From the NCBI RefSeq assembly GCF_000243275.1, contig NZ_CM001437.1, positions 2,549,812 through 2,613,811 of the forward strand: DNA of 64,000 bases, read 5' to 3'. The notes under the pieces are model-generated. The model was not told where the DNA came from. It did no database searches and worked only from the letters and a program-made list of their open reading frames with translations. The position numbers and the translations under genes were made by a program. Each line of letters opens with the position of its first letter. Positions within the stretch are counted from its first letter, which is position 1. Below, piece by piece: positions 44,492 through 54,300 of the stretch. The DNA comes from Myroides odoratus DSM 2801. GTDB lineage: Bacteria > Bacteroidota > Bacteroidia > Flavobacteriales > Flavobacteriaceae.

Positions 44492-45239
44492 CTCTTGATT
44501 TTAGTAGGATAAATGAATTGACAGCGGTAAAGTTGTCGTTGTCTACCCATACTTGTACCACATAGGTAATTTTAGTGTCGAGTAATTCTTTAATTAACAC
44601 TCGAGGTTTCGGTTGTGATAAGATTTTGTCATTGGACTGAAGCTCTTCTAACAACTGGTCAATAAATAGATTGGTATTTTTGGTTAAGTTCGTCTGAACA
44701 AGTACCTCTGATCTTCTCAGGTTATTTTGAGATATATTTTTAATCTTGCTATTGGATAAAACTCCATTAGGCAGGTAAATAACGCTATTTTGATAGTTGA
44801 CAATTTGCGTGGAAAATATATGAATACTCAATACTTTTCCTGTTTCTCCCTGGGCTTCAATAATATCTCCAATGCGAAAAGGCTTGAAGAGAATAATCAA
44901 AACTCCCCCAGCAAAATTGCTGAGCGAGCCTTGTAATGAAAGTCCAATAGCCAAACTCATGGCACCAATTATCGCAACAAACGAGCTCGTTTGAATGCCT
45001 AGTTTGGAGGCGATAACAACGAAAAGCAAAATGCGAAACCCCCAAAGTAAAACATCGAGTATAAAGCTTGAAAACGTTGGGTCTATATTGCGCTTTGTCA
45101 TGATACGCCTAGCAATCGTTTGAGACATTTTAATGACCCACAACCCCAAACCAAGAATAAGAAGGGAGGTTACAATATGCGGAATATAGGCAATTGCATT
45201 TTCAATATAAGACGTCAATAAATGATCGAATTTTTCCAT
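44472..45239 (-). CDS. Small-conductance mechanosensitive channel (MscS family)
   Basis: 255 aa. A short MscS-type channel that opens under membrane tension to protect against hypo-osmotic shock. Three helices are predicted; the pore-lining TM3 has the glycine/alanine pattern (ASKLGIQTSSFVAIIGAMSLAIGLSLQGSLSNFAGGVLII), followed by the beta domain with KPFRIGDIIEAQGETGKV and YLPNGVLSNSKIKNIS. It starts 3 nt after the YyaL-like stop codon and probably shares its promoter. Confidence 0.95.
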   Translation of the reverse strand: MEKFDHLLTSYIENAIAYIPHIVTSLLILGLGLWVIKMSQTIARRIMTKRNIDPTFSSFILDVLLWGFRILLFVVIASKLGIQTSSFVAIIGAMSLAIGLSLQGSLSNFAGGVLIILFKPFRIGDIIEAQGETGKVLSIHIFSTQIVNYQNSVIYLPNGVLSNSKIKNISQNNLRRSEVLVQTNLTKNTNLFIDQLLEELQSNDKILSQPKPRVLIKELLDTKITYVVQVWVDNDNFTAVNSFILLKSREISDAL

Positions 45240-45242
45240 AAA

Positions 45243-47240
45243 TTACAGTTTAATTAAGCTACTTAAATCAGTGGTTGGCGTTAAACAATGTCTGTTTTCG
45301 CAAAGGTAATACTGTGTAGTTTCTTGGATCGTATATTTTTCAAAATACGGTATTGTACTAGGTTGATTAATTGGAAAAACAAAAGTCTTACTGATTAAGT
45401 TAGCCTGAACTTGTAAACTAGCTTCTAGAGCATCGGTACCAACAATTGCTAGTTCTGCAGGAGCAGTTGTATACAACATGGCCAACAGCCAATGTGAATA
45501 GGCCGAAGGGTAATCTAAATTTGATTGCATCACTTCAATCATGTGTTGGGCAAGCTGGGTGTAATGCGCATGCTCAAATGCAACGCCCAATTGAAGTAAA
45601 CTCATACATAAAACCGCATTAGCAGAAGGAATTACGTTATCTTCTGTTTCAATGCTTCTCAAAATATGGTTAGCCTGACTAGCCTGATTAAAATAGAAGA
45701 ACTTACTCTTTTCATCTAAAAATAAGTCCAAAGTTAAATCCATGAGGCGTTTGGCTTGCCATAAATAATCTTGGTTTGCCGTGTGCTCAAACAAGCGAAT
45801 TAAAGCTTGAATATAAAAGGCGTAATCATCTAAATACCCTAAAGTATGTGCGTTTTGATTGTGAGAAGAGTGAAATAATCCTCGTTCTTCATCCAATAAA
45901 TAGGTTTGAATGTAGTGGTAAATGCTTTCTGCTTGTTGTAAATAACTTGTTTCGTTTGTCGCACTATAGGCATCTAGTAGCCCTGTAATCAACATGGCAT
46001 TCCAGCTGCAGATAATTTTGTCGTCTAAGTGCGGTTTTGGTCTGTGATCTCGTTCTTCTAAAAGCAATTGTTCCCACTTCTTTTTGCGTTCTTGTAAGTC
46101 AAAAACATCCAATTGATTAGCTGTAGCAATAGAAGCTAATGGTTGATTTTGAATAAGTACAAAATGCCCTTCTTCCCAATAACCATAAGCATTGACATTG
46201 AATATTTGCGCAAATAAAGAAAAGTCATCTCCTAAAATACGACGCAAGGTAGCTTCCGTCCAAACGTAGTAAGCCCCTTCTTGTGAAATACCTTTGTCGT
46301 TTACACTATCTGCATCCAAAGCAGAATAAATTCCGCCCCAATCAGATAGCCAATTGCGTTGAATGAATTGTATGGTTTTGGTAATTACTTCCAAATACAG
46401 TGGATTAGCTGTGCGTTTATAAGCATCACTATACACACTTAACAATTGGGCATTGTCGTATAACATTTTTTCAAAATGAGGAATATGCCATTTGAAATCC
46501 ACAGAATAGCGAGAGAAACCGCCTTCTAAGACATCAAATATCCCGCCCCAGGCCATTTGGGTGAGGGTTAGATCAATATAGTGAAGTAAATCTTTATCTC
46601 GTGTCAAATCACCTACCTTTTGAAGATAGAGTAGGTTGGTGGGCATCATAAATTTAGGAGCTCGTTGGTAACCACCATACTCTAAATCGAAACTTTGTTT
46701 CCATTTCTCTAACACAATATCCAAATTGAATCGACTTTCCTCGTTTGCCACAGGTGCGAGTCCCATTATATAAACCCCCTCTTGTAATTTGGTGGCAAAT
46801 TCAAGGGTTGCTTCAGGTTTATTTTGGTGTAATTGTGCGAGTTGTGTTAAAGCATTTACCCAAGTTTGTTTCGGAAAATAAGTTCCACCCCAAATGGGTC
46901 TTCCATCCGGTAAACAAACAACATTTAAGGGCCATCCTCCTTGTTTAGTCATTAGCTGAACGGCCTTCATATAGTAAGCATCCACATCGGGATGTTCCTC
47001 CCGGTCTACTTTTATCGAAATGAAATCTTGATTCATTACCTCGGCAACAGCAGGATTGGTAAAACTTTCCTCTTCCATAACATGACACCAATGGCAGGTT
47101 GAATATCCGATACTGACAATAACCAATTTATTTTGTTCTTGGGCTTGCTCAAAAACAGTTGGATGCCAAGCTTTCCAATGAATTGGATTAGAGGCATGTT
47201 GTCTTAAATACGGGTTTGAAGCGTGTTGGAGTTCATTCAT
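45243..47240 (-). CDS. Thioredoxin-domain/DUF255 protein (YyaL type)
   Basis: 665 aa. N-terminal thioredoxin-like DUF255 domain (about residues 1-170) with the CHWCH motif (STCHWCHVMEEESF, residue ~49), then an (alpha/alpha)6 barrel related to N-acylglucosamine 2-epimerases and glycosidases (QRAPKFMMPTNLLY, GGIYSALDADS, LDDKIICSWNAMLI). The family is widespread and without an established reaction; roles in sugar or thiol chemistry have been proposed. No signal peptide, so cytoplasmic. The upstream gene of an operon with mscS, divergent from the phosphate transporter. Confidence 0.93.
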   Translation of the reverse strand: MNELQHASNPYLRQHASNPIHWKAWHPTVFEQAQEQNKLVIVSIGYSTCHWCHVMEEESFTNPAVAEVMNQDFISIKVDREEHPDVDAYYMKAVQLMTKQGGWPLNVVCLPDGRPIWGGTYFPKQTWVNALTQLAQLHQNKPEATLEFATKLQEGVYIMGLAPVANEESRFNLDIVLEKWKQSFDLEYGGYQRAPKFMMPTNLLYLQKVGDLTRDKDLLHYIDLTLTQMAWGGIFDVLEGGFSRYSVDFKWHIPHFEKMLYDNAQLLSVYSDAYKRTANPLYLEVITKTIQFIQRNWLSDWGGIYSALDADSVNDKGISQEGAYYVWTEATLRRILGDDFSLFAQIFNVNAYGYWEEGHFVLIQNQPLASIATANQLDVFDLQERKKKWEQLLLEERDHRPKPHLDDKIICSWNAMLITGLLDAYSATNETSYLQQAESIYHYIQTYLLDEERGLFHSSHNQNAHTLGYLDDYAFYIQALIRLFEHTANQDYLWQAKRLMDLTLDLFLDEKSKFFYFNQASQANHILRSIETEDNVIPSANAVLCMSLLQLGVAFEHAHYTQLAQHMIEVMQSNLDYPSAYSHWLLAMLYTTAPAELAIVGTDALEASLQVQANLISKTFVFPINQPSTIPYFEKYTIQETTQYYLCENRHCLTPTTDLSSLIKL

Positions 47241-47263
47241 ATTCGTAACTTGTGTTTGAGTAA

Positions 47264-47271
47264 CAAAATTA
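47264..47271 (-). promoter_or_regulatory. -7 promoter element for the YyaL-like/mscS operon
   Basis: Perfect TAATTTTG on the minus strand, 23 nt before the start codon; no clear -33 TTG. Confidence 0.5.
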
Positions 47272-47362
47272 AGGAAAATTTTATTGGAAATCCGAGCACA
47301 GTTGCGTTTATCGAGACCCGAAGTCCCTAAAAACGGTCAAGTGTATTTAGGGACGTCTACAT

Positions 47363-47609
47363 CATCTATCTCATTGGATTATATTTGTTTTCGTATTCGA
47401 TGAATATATCTCACCGAGTTGTTATTTTGTTTTGGTGTTCGATGAATCTACACTTCGTTCCGATTTTCACTTCGTTTCGATTTCACCATCTATCTCATTG
47501 GATTATATTTGTTTTCGTATTCGATGAATATATCTCACCTATTTTATATTGGTTTTGGAGTTCGATGAATCTACACTTCGTTTCGATTTTCACTACGTTA
47601 CGATTTCAC
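47363..47609. repeat. Two-copy tandem repeat of about 124 nt with nested 10-nt core
   Basis: Copy 1 is 47363-47486 (124 nt) and copy 2 is 47487-47609 (123 nt). The first 53 nt of the copies are identical, then a variable stretch, then an identical 23-nt stretch. TTCGATGAAT occurs twice in each copy (47396, 47438, 47520, 47561), so each copy is itself a degenerate repeat. A short frame across the region (47385-47630) is a by-product of the repeat. The 511-nt gap 47241-47751 holds no gene. Confidence 0.85.
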
Positions 47610-47616
47610 CATCACA

Positions 47617-47667
47617 CCCTTAACTCATAACCCCTAACCCCTAACTCACAACCCCCAACCCACAACC
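47617..47667 (-). other. Telomere-like C-rich/G-rich tract (quadruplex candidate)
   Basis: The plus strand has five C-runs of 3, 4, 4, 5 and 3 separated by A/T-rich spacers, with repeats of CCCCTAA like telomere repeats. The minus strand therefore has G-runs that satisfy a G-quadruplex pattern, with four tracts in 47631-47661 and loops of 3, 10 and 2 nt. It ends about 32 nt before the -33 element of the phosphate transporter promoter. Confidence 0.6.
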
Positions 47668-47698
47668 AAAAAAAACAAAGGATAACATTAAGTTAACG

Positions 47699-47726
47699 TT
47701 GGATTACAGAAATATAAGCACTTTTG
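47699..47726 (+). promoter_or_regulatory. Promoter for the PiT transporter
   Basis: TTG 47699-47701, 17 nt spacer, CACTTTTG 47719-47726 (7 of 8 to TAnnTTTG). The ATG at 47752 lies about 20 nt after the expected transcript start. Confidence 0.5.
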
Positions 47727-47751
47727 CAGTACGCAAAAAATAAAAGAATAA

Positions 47752-50034
47752 ATGGAACAGATTTTTATTGTAATGCTGATAGCCCTTGGGATATTAGCGA
47801 TAATAGATTTGACTGTTGGAGTTAGTAACGACGCTGTAAACTTCTTAAACTCAGGACTTGGATCAAAGGCGATGTCTTTCAAAGGTATCATGTTGGTCGC
47901 TTCTTTGGGTATTTTGGTAGGAGCGGTGTTTTCTGGTGGTATGATGGAGATTGCCCGAAGTGGAATCTTCGTCCCCAGTATGTTTACCTTCAACGATGTA
48001 ATGATTATTTTCCTAGCCGTAATGATTACGGATGTCTTGTTGTTGGATGTCTTTAATACGCTAGGATTACCTACGTCTACAACGGTTTCGATTGTATTCG
48101 AATTGTTGGGAGCTGCAGTGTGTTTAGCTGTGGTGAAAATTGTAACAAGTGACGACAGTTGGGCTACCTTGCCGTCGTATATCAATACCAAAAAGGCCTC
48201 CGAAATTATCGTGAGTATTTTGTTGTCGGTTCTATTGTCCTTTACATTAGGTACGTTAGTTCAATATGTATCACGTCTAATTTTTACGTTCCAAGTAGAA
48301 CGTAAATTGAAATACTTTGGTGCTTTATTTGGAGGAACAGCAATTACGGCAATTTCATTCTTTATCTTAATAAAAGGATTAAAAGGTTCGAGTTTCTTGA
48401 CTAAGGAAGCATCAAATTGGATTGATCACAATCAACTAATTATTCTAGGAGCAAGCTTTGTGTTTTGGACCTTGTTCTCTCAGATGCTCATGTCTCTGTT
48501 TAAGCTAAATATCCTACGTGTCATTATTATCATCGGAACGTTTGCTTTAGCCTTGGCTTTCGCAGGAAATGATTTAGTGAACTTTATTGGGGTACCTATT
48601 GCTGCGATTCAATCTTTTGAATTCTTTCAAAGCTCAGGACAAGCGCCAGATGTTTATATGATGGGAAAATTAGCAGAAGAAAGTGTGAAAGCGCCCTTCT
48701 ACTTCCTATTGTTGGCTGGAGCAGTGATGGTTTATACGTTGTGGACATCGAAAAAGGCACGCAATGTAATTGAAACAGAAATGAACTTAGCCCGTCAAAG
48801 TTCAGATTCTTCAGATGAGAAATTTTCACCGAATTTATTGTCAAAGGCTTTGGTACGCAGCATGGTTATTTTGGGTGGAATTGTGAATTATTTCCTTCCA
48901 AAATCATGGCAAATCCACATGGATAAGCGTTTTGAACAACCAGAAGTAAAATCGAAAAACAAGAATAAGGAGGATGAACCAGCTTTTGATATGGTACGTG
49001 CTTCTGTCAATTTGATGGTGGCCAGTATTTTGATTTCCATTGGTACGTCGATGAAATTACCTTTATCTACAACCTATGTTACGTTTATGGTAGCAATGGG
49101 TACCTCTTTTGCAGATAGAGCCTGGGATAGAGATTCAGCTGTTTATCGCGTAGCAGGGGTATTCAACGTAATTGGTGGATGGTTTGTAACGGCTATTGTT
49201 GCTTTTGTCGCTTCTTTCATTACAGCCTACATCTTATATATAGGAGAAGTTTATGCTTTAGTAGCGATGTTGATCTTAGTGGGTATTCTATTGTATAGAA
49301 GCAATAAGATGCATCAGCGTTTAGAGCAAGAGAAAAAACTCAAAACGGAAAAGCTCAATAAAATTGATATTGTTACCATCCAGGAAGTAGCTTCAGAGAG
49401 TTCGGCTCAAATTGCTAAGGTTATTGTTCGTACAAACGAATTATATACTCGTGTGATTGATGGAGTAGCTTTGCAAAATCACGCGGATTTAAAAGCGTGT
49501 AGAAAGAAGTTAAAACAGCTGGAAAAAGAAGTGGATAGCTTGCGTGGAAATGTGTATTTCTTCATTAAGAATTTAGATGAAACTACGGTAGGAGCAAGTA
49601 AGTTCTACGTATTAACGCTTGGATTCTTACAAGATATTATCAAGTCTACCTTATTTATTACACAGAATAGCTATACACACGTGGACAATAACCACAAGAA
49701 ACTGAAGTTTAATCAGATTCGCGATTTAAAGCTAATCGACAATAAACTACAAAGTTTCTTAGATGAGATTGGAACTATCTTCTTAGAAGAGAAATTTGAT
49801 CGCATTAGTGATGTTTTAGCGAATAAAGAAGAGATTACGCTGACGATAGATAAATTAATTCAAAAGCAAATCGTTCGCATTCGCACAACAGAAACAAGTC
49901 CGAAAAACAGTAAGTTGTATTTCTCTATCTTGTTTGAAACAGATGATATGGTAAAAGCAACCATTGGATTGTTGGAATTATTTGAACAATTTGACCTCGA
50001 TCAGAAACGAACTAAATTTACTTCGAAAGGGTAA
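47752..50034 (+). CDS. Inorganic phosphate transporter, PiT family, with PhoU-like C-terminal domain
   Basis: 760 aa. Low-affinity phosphate:cation symporter. The PiT signature GVSNDAVNFLNSGLGSKAMS is near the N-terminus and the second half-motif STTYVTFMVAMGTSFADRAW near residue 442, with about ten helices between and around them. From about residue 530 the protein is soluble and helical (KKLKQLEKEVDSLRGNVYFF; TVGASKFYVLTLGFLQDI), resembling PhoU/DUF47; other Bacteroidota PitA proteins have a similar tail, which may regulate uptake. Upstream lie the repeat and G-rich tract, and a bidirectional terminator lies downstream. Confidence 0.93.
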   Translation: MEQIFIVMLIALGILAIIDLTVGVSNDAVNFLNSGLGSKAMSFKGIMLVASLGILVGAVFSGGMMEIARSGIFVPSMFTFNDVMIIFLAVMITDVLLLDVFNTLGLPTSTTVSIVFELLGAAVCLAVVKIVTSDDSWATLPSYINTKKASEIIVSILLSVLLSFTLGTLVQYVSRLIFTFQVERKLKYFGALFGGTAITAISFFILIKGLKGSSFLTKEASNWIDHNQLIILGASFVFWTLFSQMLMSLFKLNILRVIIIIGTFALALAFAGNDLVNFIGVPIAAIQSFEFFQSSGQAPDVYMMGKLAEESVKAPFYFLLLAGAVMVYTLWTSKKARNVIETEMNLARQSSDSSDEKFSPNLLSKALVRSMVILGGIVNYFLPKSWQIHMDKRFEQPEVKSKNKNKEDEPAFDMVRASVNLMVASILISIGTSMKLPLSTTYVTFMVAMGTSFADRAWDRDSAVYRVAGVFNVIGGWFVTAIVAFVASFITAYILYIGEVYALVAMLILVGILLYRSNKMHQRLEQEKKLKTEKLNKIDIVTIQEVASESSAQIAKVIVRTNELYTRVIDGVALQNHADLKACRKKLKQLEKEVDSLRGNVYFFIKNLDETTVGASKFYVLTLGFLQDIIKSTLFITQNSYTHVDNNHKKLKFNQIRDLKLIDNKLQSFLDEIGTIFLEEKFDRISDVLANKEEITLTIDKLIQKQIVRIRTTETSPKNSKLYFSILFETDDMVKATIGLLELFEQFDLDQKRTKFTSKG

Positions 50035-50062
50035 GGAATTTTAAATCGTTCAACTTATAACT

Positions 50063-50097
50063 AAAAAAGCGCTTGAATCACTTCAAGCGCTTTTTTT
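50063..50097. terminator. Bidirectional terminator between the PiT gene and nfu
   Basis: 11-bp stem AAGCGCTTGAA / TTCAAGCGCTT, loop TCAC, flanked by A6 on the left and T7 on the right, so it can stop both convergent transcripts. Confidence 0.92.
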
Positions 50098-50118
50098 AAT
50101 ACTATTACTATTGGGATA

Positions 50119-51018
50119 TTATCCGTTGATAGCTTCTACAACGATAGCTTCGTCTGCAAGCATGTGACGTAGCATATTCTCAATACCATTCTTTAGGGTA
50201 AAAGTAGAAGATGGACAACCGCTACAAGCGCCCTGTAAGATAACTTGAACCACGTTGGTATCTTCATTGTAATTTTGGAAAGCGATATTTCCACCATCAG
50301 CCTGAACTGCTGGTTTTACATTTTCTTCCAAAATATTAATGATGCGTTGTGACTTCTCATCTAATGAGTCAAAGTGAATATCCGCTTGCTTTTCTAATTC
50401 TTCTACATTAGTTACTAAAGCTTCATCCACCGCTAAATTTCCTTTTTCTAAAAATTCCTTAATAAAAGAGCGTGTCGATTGAATGAATTCATTCCAATCA
50501 AAGGCCTCATATTTCGAAATAGAAACATAGTTCTCATCAATGAATACTTCGCGCACGAAAGGTAGTTTAAACAGCTCTTTCGCTAAAGGAGAAGACTTGG
50601 CTTCATCAATGTTTTTGAACTCAACCCCTTGCTTGGTTAATGCTTTGTTGGCAACAAATTTAATTACGGCTGGGTTTGGAGTTGACTCTGCATAAATCGT
50701 AATAGGATGTTTTTTGGCATCATCTTTAGATTCTATTAAGATTTTCTTACCTTTAGCCATGAAAGTTTGGATTTGGTCTGCAACCGTGTCTTGCACGTCC
50801 TCCCATTCAACAATTGAAAATTTTTCAATAGCAATGAAATTATTTGCAATAAATACCGTTTTTACAAAAGGTAAGTAGAAAAGTTCTCGCGCTAAAGGAG
50901 ATTGAGCAGTTTCATCAATGTTTTTGAACTCAAAATTGTCTCCTTTTGTGATGAAATCAGGTAGGATAAACTTGACAATTGCTGGGTTTTGAGTATTTTG
51001 AATTTTAATGTGCGACAT
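50119..51018 (-). CDS. NifU/Nfu family iron-sulfur cluster carrier with duplicated N-terminal domain
   Basis: 299 aa. Scaffold or carrier that transfers iron-sulfur clusters to client enzymes. The C-terminal NifU domain has the cluster-binding pair in GACSGCPSSTFTLKNGIE (residue ~267). Before it are two tandem copies of the Nfu N-terminal domain, about residues 1-90 and 100-195, matching each other closely (NPAIVKFILP / NPAVIKFVAN; SPLARELFYLPFVKTVFI / SPLAKELFKLPFVREVFI). Classical Nfu proteins carry a single N-domain. Likely clients in this window are the ACIII and QueG iron-sulfur proteins, by inference. Confidence 0.95.
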   Translation of the reverse strand: MSHIKIQNTQNPAIVKFILPDFITKGDNFEFKNIDETAQSPLARELFYLPFVKTVFIANNFIAIEKFSIVEWEDVQDTVADQIQTFMAKGKKILIESKDDAKKHPITIYAESTPNPAVIKFVANKALTKQGVEFKNIDEAKSSPLAKELFKLPFVREVFIDENYVSISKYEAFDWNEFIQSTRSFIKEFLEKGNLAVDEALVTNVEELEKQADIHFDSLDEKSQRIINILEENVKPAVQADGGNIAFQNYNEDTNVVQVILQGACSGCPSSTFTLKNGIENMLRHMLADEAIVVEAING

Positions 51019-51035
51019 TTTGTTTTATTTTTTTT

Positions 51036-51043
51036 CAAAATTA
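51036..51043 (-). promoter_or_regulatory. -7 promoter element for nfu
   Basis: Perfect TAATTTTG on the minus strand, 17 nt before the nfu start codon. Confidence 0.45.
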
Positions 51044-51067
51044 ACAAACTTATATTCTACGAATCTG

Positions 51068-51075
51068 TATATTTG
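51068..51075 (+). promoter_or_regulatory. -7 promoter element for the large secreted protein
   Basis: Perfect TATATTTG. It would give a leader of about 280 nt before ATG 51363 that includes a 48-codon ORF. No TTG at the usual -33 distance, and a weak alternative (TAAATTTTG, one base too long) lies near 51172. Confidence 0.4.
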
Positions 51076-51184
51076 GTTTTTTAAACATATAATTAACATA
51101 TAATTAAGTATGAATTAACAGCGCTTGGGAAAGTGAAGTGATTCTATATTAGATAAGTAAGTACAATTTTTAAATTTTGCAATA

Positions 51185-51331
51185 ATGTGTAGAGCAATTA
51201 ATTATGACAAAAGTAGTTGTAGTAACTATGCGCGGAGCGATGGTTATGCGTTGAATTTTGAAACAATGTTTGATTATTTTATCGAAGTTCCAGAAGCTTT
51301 GATCTTAATTAAAAGCGATATAGATGAGTAA
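51185..51331 (+). CDS. Possible 48-aa upstream ORF
   Basis: ATG 51185 to TAA 51331, 48 codons: a Cys-containing N-terminus (MCRAINYDKSSCSNYARS), an acidic, aromatic middle (GYALNFETMFDYFIEV) and an LILIKSDIDE end. No signal peptide, no membrane helix and no recognised family. The last 8 nt overlap the first possible start of the large surface-protein gene (ATGAGTAA), which could couple their translation. It may be a real small protein or leader peptide, or chance. Confidence 0.3.
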   Translation: MCRAINYDKSSCSNYARSDGYALNFETMFDYFIEVPEALILIKSDIDE

Positions 51332-51362
51332 TAATAATTTTTATACAATAAAAAAATCATTT

Positions 51363-54300
51363 ATGAAGAGATTTTTATTTTTCATGGTTTTTCTGCTCAC
51401 ACAAATGAGTTTCTTTCAGGGGCACGCAGAAGATCTTTTGATTTTCAATGGTCGTAAGGAGATTTGTTCCGGAACACTCTACGATGATGGTGGGCTCGCT
51501 GGGAACTATCAACCTCTGCAACGCTATGAAATGGTGTTGTGTCCTGATACACCAGGAGGAACGATGCGTTTGGATTTTACGTCCTTTTTATTAGCACCTG
51601 GAGCTTCTTTGGAAATTTTATCTGGTGGGGCACCTATAGCAGGAAGCCCATTTACTGGACGAAATTCACCTGGATTTATTTCTTCCTTTGCAGGAGATGG
51701 ATGTCTGACACTGATTTTTAATTCAGATAATGGACCAACGGCTCCTGGGTTTTCGGCAAATATTATGTGTCAAATGAAAGACTGTCAGAATATAGAGGTA
51801 CTAGTTCCTCGAACAGTCCCTGCTTTTGACCCCAATACGCCTCCTACTTGCGAAGAGGATTTAGGGGTGATTAAAGTGTGTGCTGGAAGCGAAATCAAAT
51901 TGTATGGAGATGCTGTTTTTTCTCAATCAGGAGAAGATGCAGAATATATTTGGTCGTATAAGTTCGATAGGCAAACAGTTGAGCGCAGAGGAAAGAATGT
52001 GACGTATCGATTTACGGTTCCTGGTGCCTATAGAATGAAATTGAAAGTCAGAGATCGCAATGGATGTGAAAAGGAAAAAACATTTATTATTCAAGTGGCT
52101 TCTTCAGAGGCCGATATTACCTTAACATCTGATAAACCAGTCTACTGTTTAGGTGAGCCAATTAAGTTGGGAGCAACTGTTCAATTAAAAGAAGAAAAGT
52201 TTACTCCTATTAAACTTCCTTGTGTTCCAGTGGATTTACCAGATAGGCCAAATGAGTTTTTTACTAGTTTTATCGAAATCGATTATTATTGTGATAATGA
52301 AAAGATTGAAGGACCAGAAGATATTGTCGATTTGTGGATGAATATTCTGCATTCTTGGTATGGAGACTTAGATATTATTGTCTTTGCACCCAATGGAGCT
52401 TCTATGTATCTAACCAAATATTATGGTCCTTTTGCAAATGTACCTTTTTCACTGGGGCACGATTTCGGAGATGGTAATACACAATTTGCAACCTATCACT
52501 TTAGTGATGACGCCCCTTTTCCTTTTCAAGATAGAGGACCTGGAGGAGTACCTATGGCTCCTGTTGTTGGAGGATCATTCCCTGCAGGAACGTATAAACC
52601 TTGGACGTATTTGACGCCAAATAATAATTTTTCTAGTTTTATAGGATCTCCATTAAATGGGGTTTGGCGTCTGCAAGTAGAAGATAAATGGAATGGAAAT
52701 AGTGGAAGGTTAGAGTGTTGGGATATTGAATTTTCGGATCGCTTTCAAAAATTAGCGTTAACCTTCCAGCCGGTAATTGCTAATGCGTACTGGATGCCAC
52801 ATCCAGATTTAGTGATGGAGAATGGACAAATGGTGGCTAAACCGTTATTTCCAGGTGAGCATACTTATACCTATGTTGTAGTGGATGACTATGGTTGTAC
52901 ACACACTAAAGATATTACCGTTACCGTACAAGACGCTCCTGTATTGACAGAAGTACATAATTTACAAGCGTGTATTGATGATGCTGGAGTTGCTGAATTT
53001 GATTTGAATGATGTAATTACACAGTTAAATATTAATGATACGTATAACATTAAGTTCTATAATTCTGAACGTGATGCTCAAACGAGTAATGCACCTATTG
53101 CTTTAACACAAACGTTAAATACTGCAGTTAATGGATTCTCAAGAACGGTATGGGTAAGAGTAGATCGTGAGGGAATGCAGTGTTTTGCTATTGATTCTTT
53201 TGAATTATTAGCATTGCGTTGTGAATTAGATTTAAATGAATTGCCAAATTTATCTGTATGTAGTGAATTAGCTGTAACTACGGCACCTTTTGATTTAACA
53301 GTTCAAACACCACGTGTGTACAATAATAATCCGAATTATGAGGTGTTGTATTTCTTAACGCAAGAGGATGCTAATTTAAATAGAAATGCGATTCCTGCTG
53401 CCAATTTGACTGCTTATCAGGGTAGTAATGGTCAAACCATTTGGGTGCGTGTACAAAATAGAACACAAACGACAGAGTTTACGTTAACCTCATTCCAATT
53501 GTTTATCAACCAAGTGCCAACGATGCCTAATATTGGTAAGATATTTGGTTGTCCTATTGAAGGAAAAACAACAGGAGTGTTTAACTTTAATTTGACTACA
53601 CCAGTTATTATTGCAGGCCGTCCAAATTTAGAAGTGGTTTACTTTAAAACAGTAGCAGGAGCAATTAATAATACGGCAAGTGAAATTATTCACAATACTG
53701 CAAATTATGAATCAGCTACTGGAACTATTGGTGTTCGTTTAGTTAATCTTCGTACTGGTTGCTATGGAGTTTATCCAATTGAGTTAGAAGTTGCAGAATT
53801 AGCTGAAATCAATGATAGCTTAGAGCTTTTCTCTTGTAGTTTGAGTACAGCTCCTAACGGAATAGGAGAATTTGATTTAAGACAAGCAACAATTAGTTTG
53901 TTAGGTGATCAAGTGAGTCCTTATATAGAAGTAAAATACTTCCGTTCAATTACGGATGCAAATCAAAATATAAATGCAATTGGTACAACAAATTTTGTAA
54001 ATACGGTACCATTCAGTCAAACGATTTACGCTAGAGTTGGATATGCAAGAACTACTTGTTTCCAAGTTGTTCCTGTACTCTTGACAATTAGTCCGAAAGT
54101 TGTGGTGCCAGAGCGTATTTTATTTTCAATGTGTGTGGATAACCCTAATCGTGAAATGGTTGTAGATTTGACGTCTAAAGAAGCTGAAATTACAGCCCAA
54201 TTAAACGGAATTCCATATCGTATTGATTATTATACATCGCGTATTGATGCTGAAAATAATATCAATTCTATTGTCAACCCACAAAATTACTCAAGTGCTT

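Noticed and set aside
47363..47609. CRISPR array
   Set aside because: Only two long copies, arms of 10 nt nested inside, no unique spacers and no cas genes nearby.
47385..47630. 81-aa frame across the 47.4-kb repeat
   Set aside because: Made by the tandem repeat itself; its repeated aromatic-rich product has no signal peptide or domain, and nothing suggests selection on the protein.
47688..48191. 167-aa frame on the minus strand over the start of the PiT gene
   Set aside because: Antisense shadow of a strongly recognised transporter, with Ser/Thr/Ile/Lys-rich composition and no family motif.
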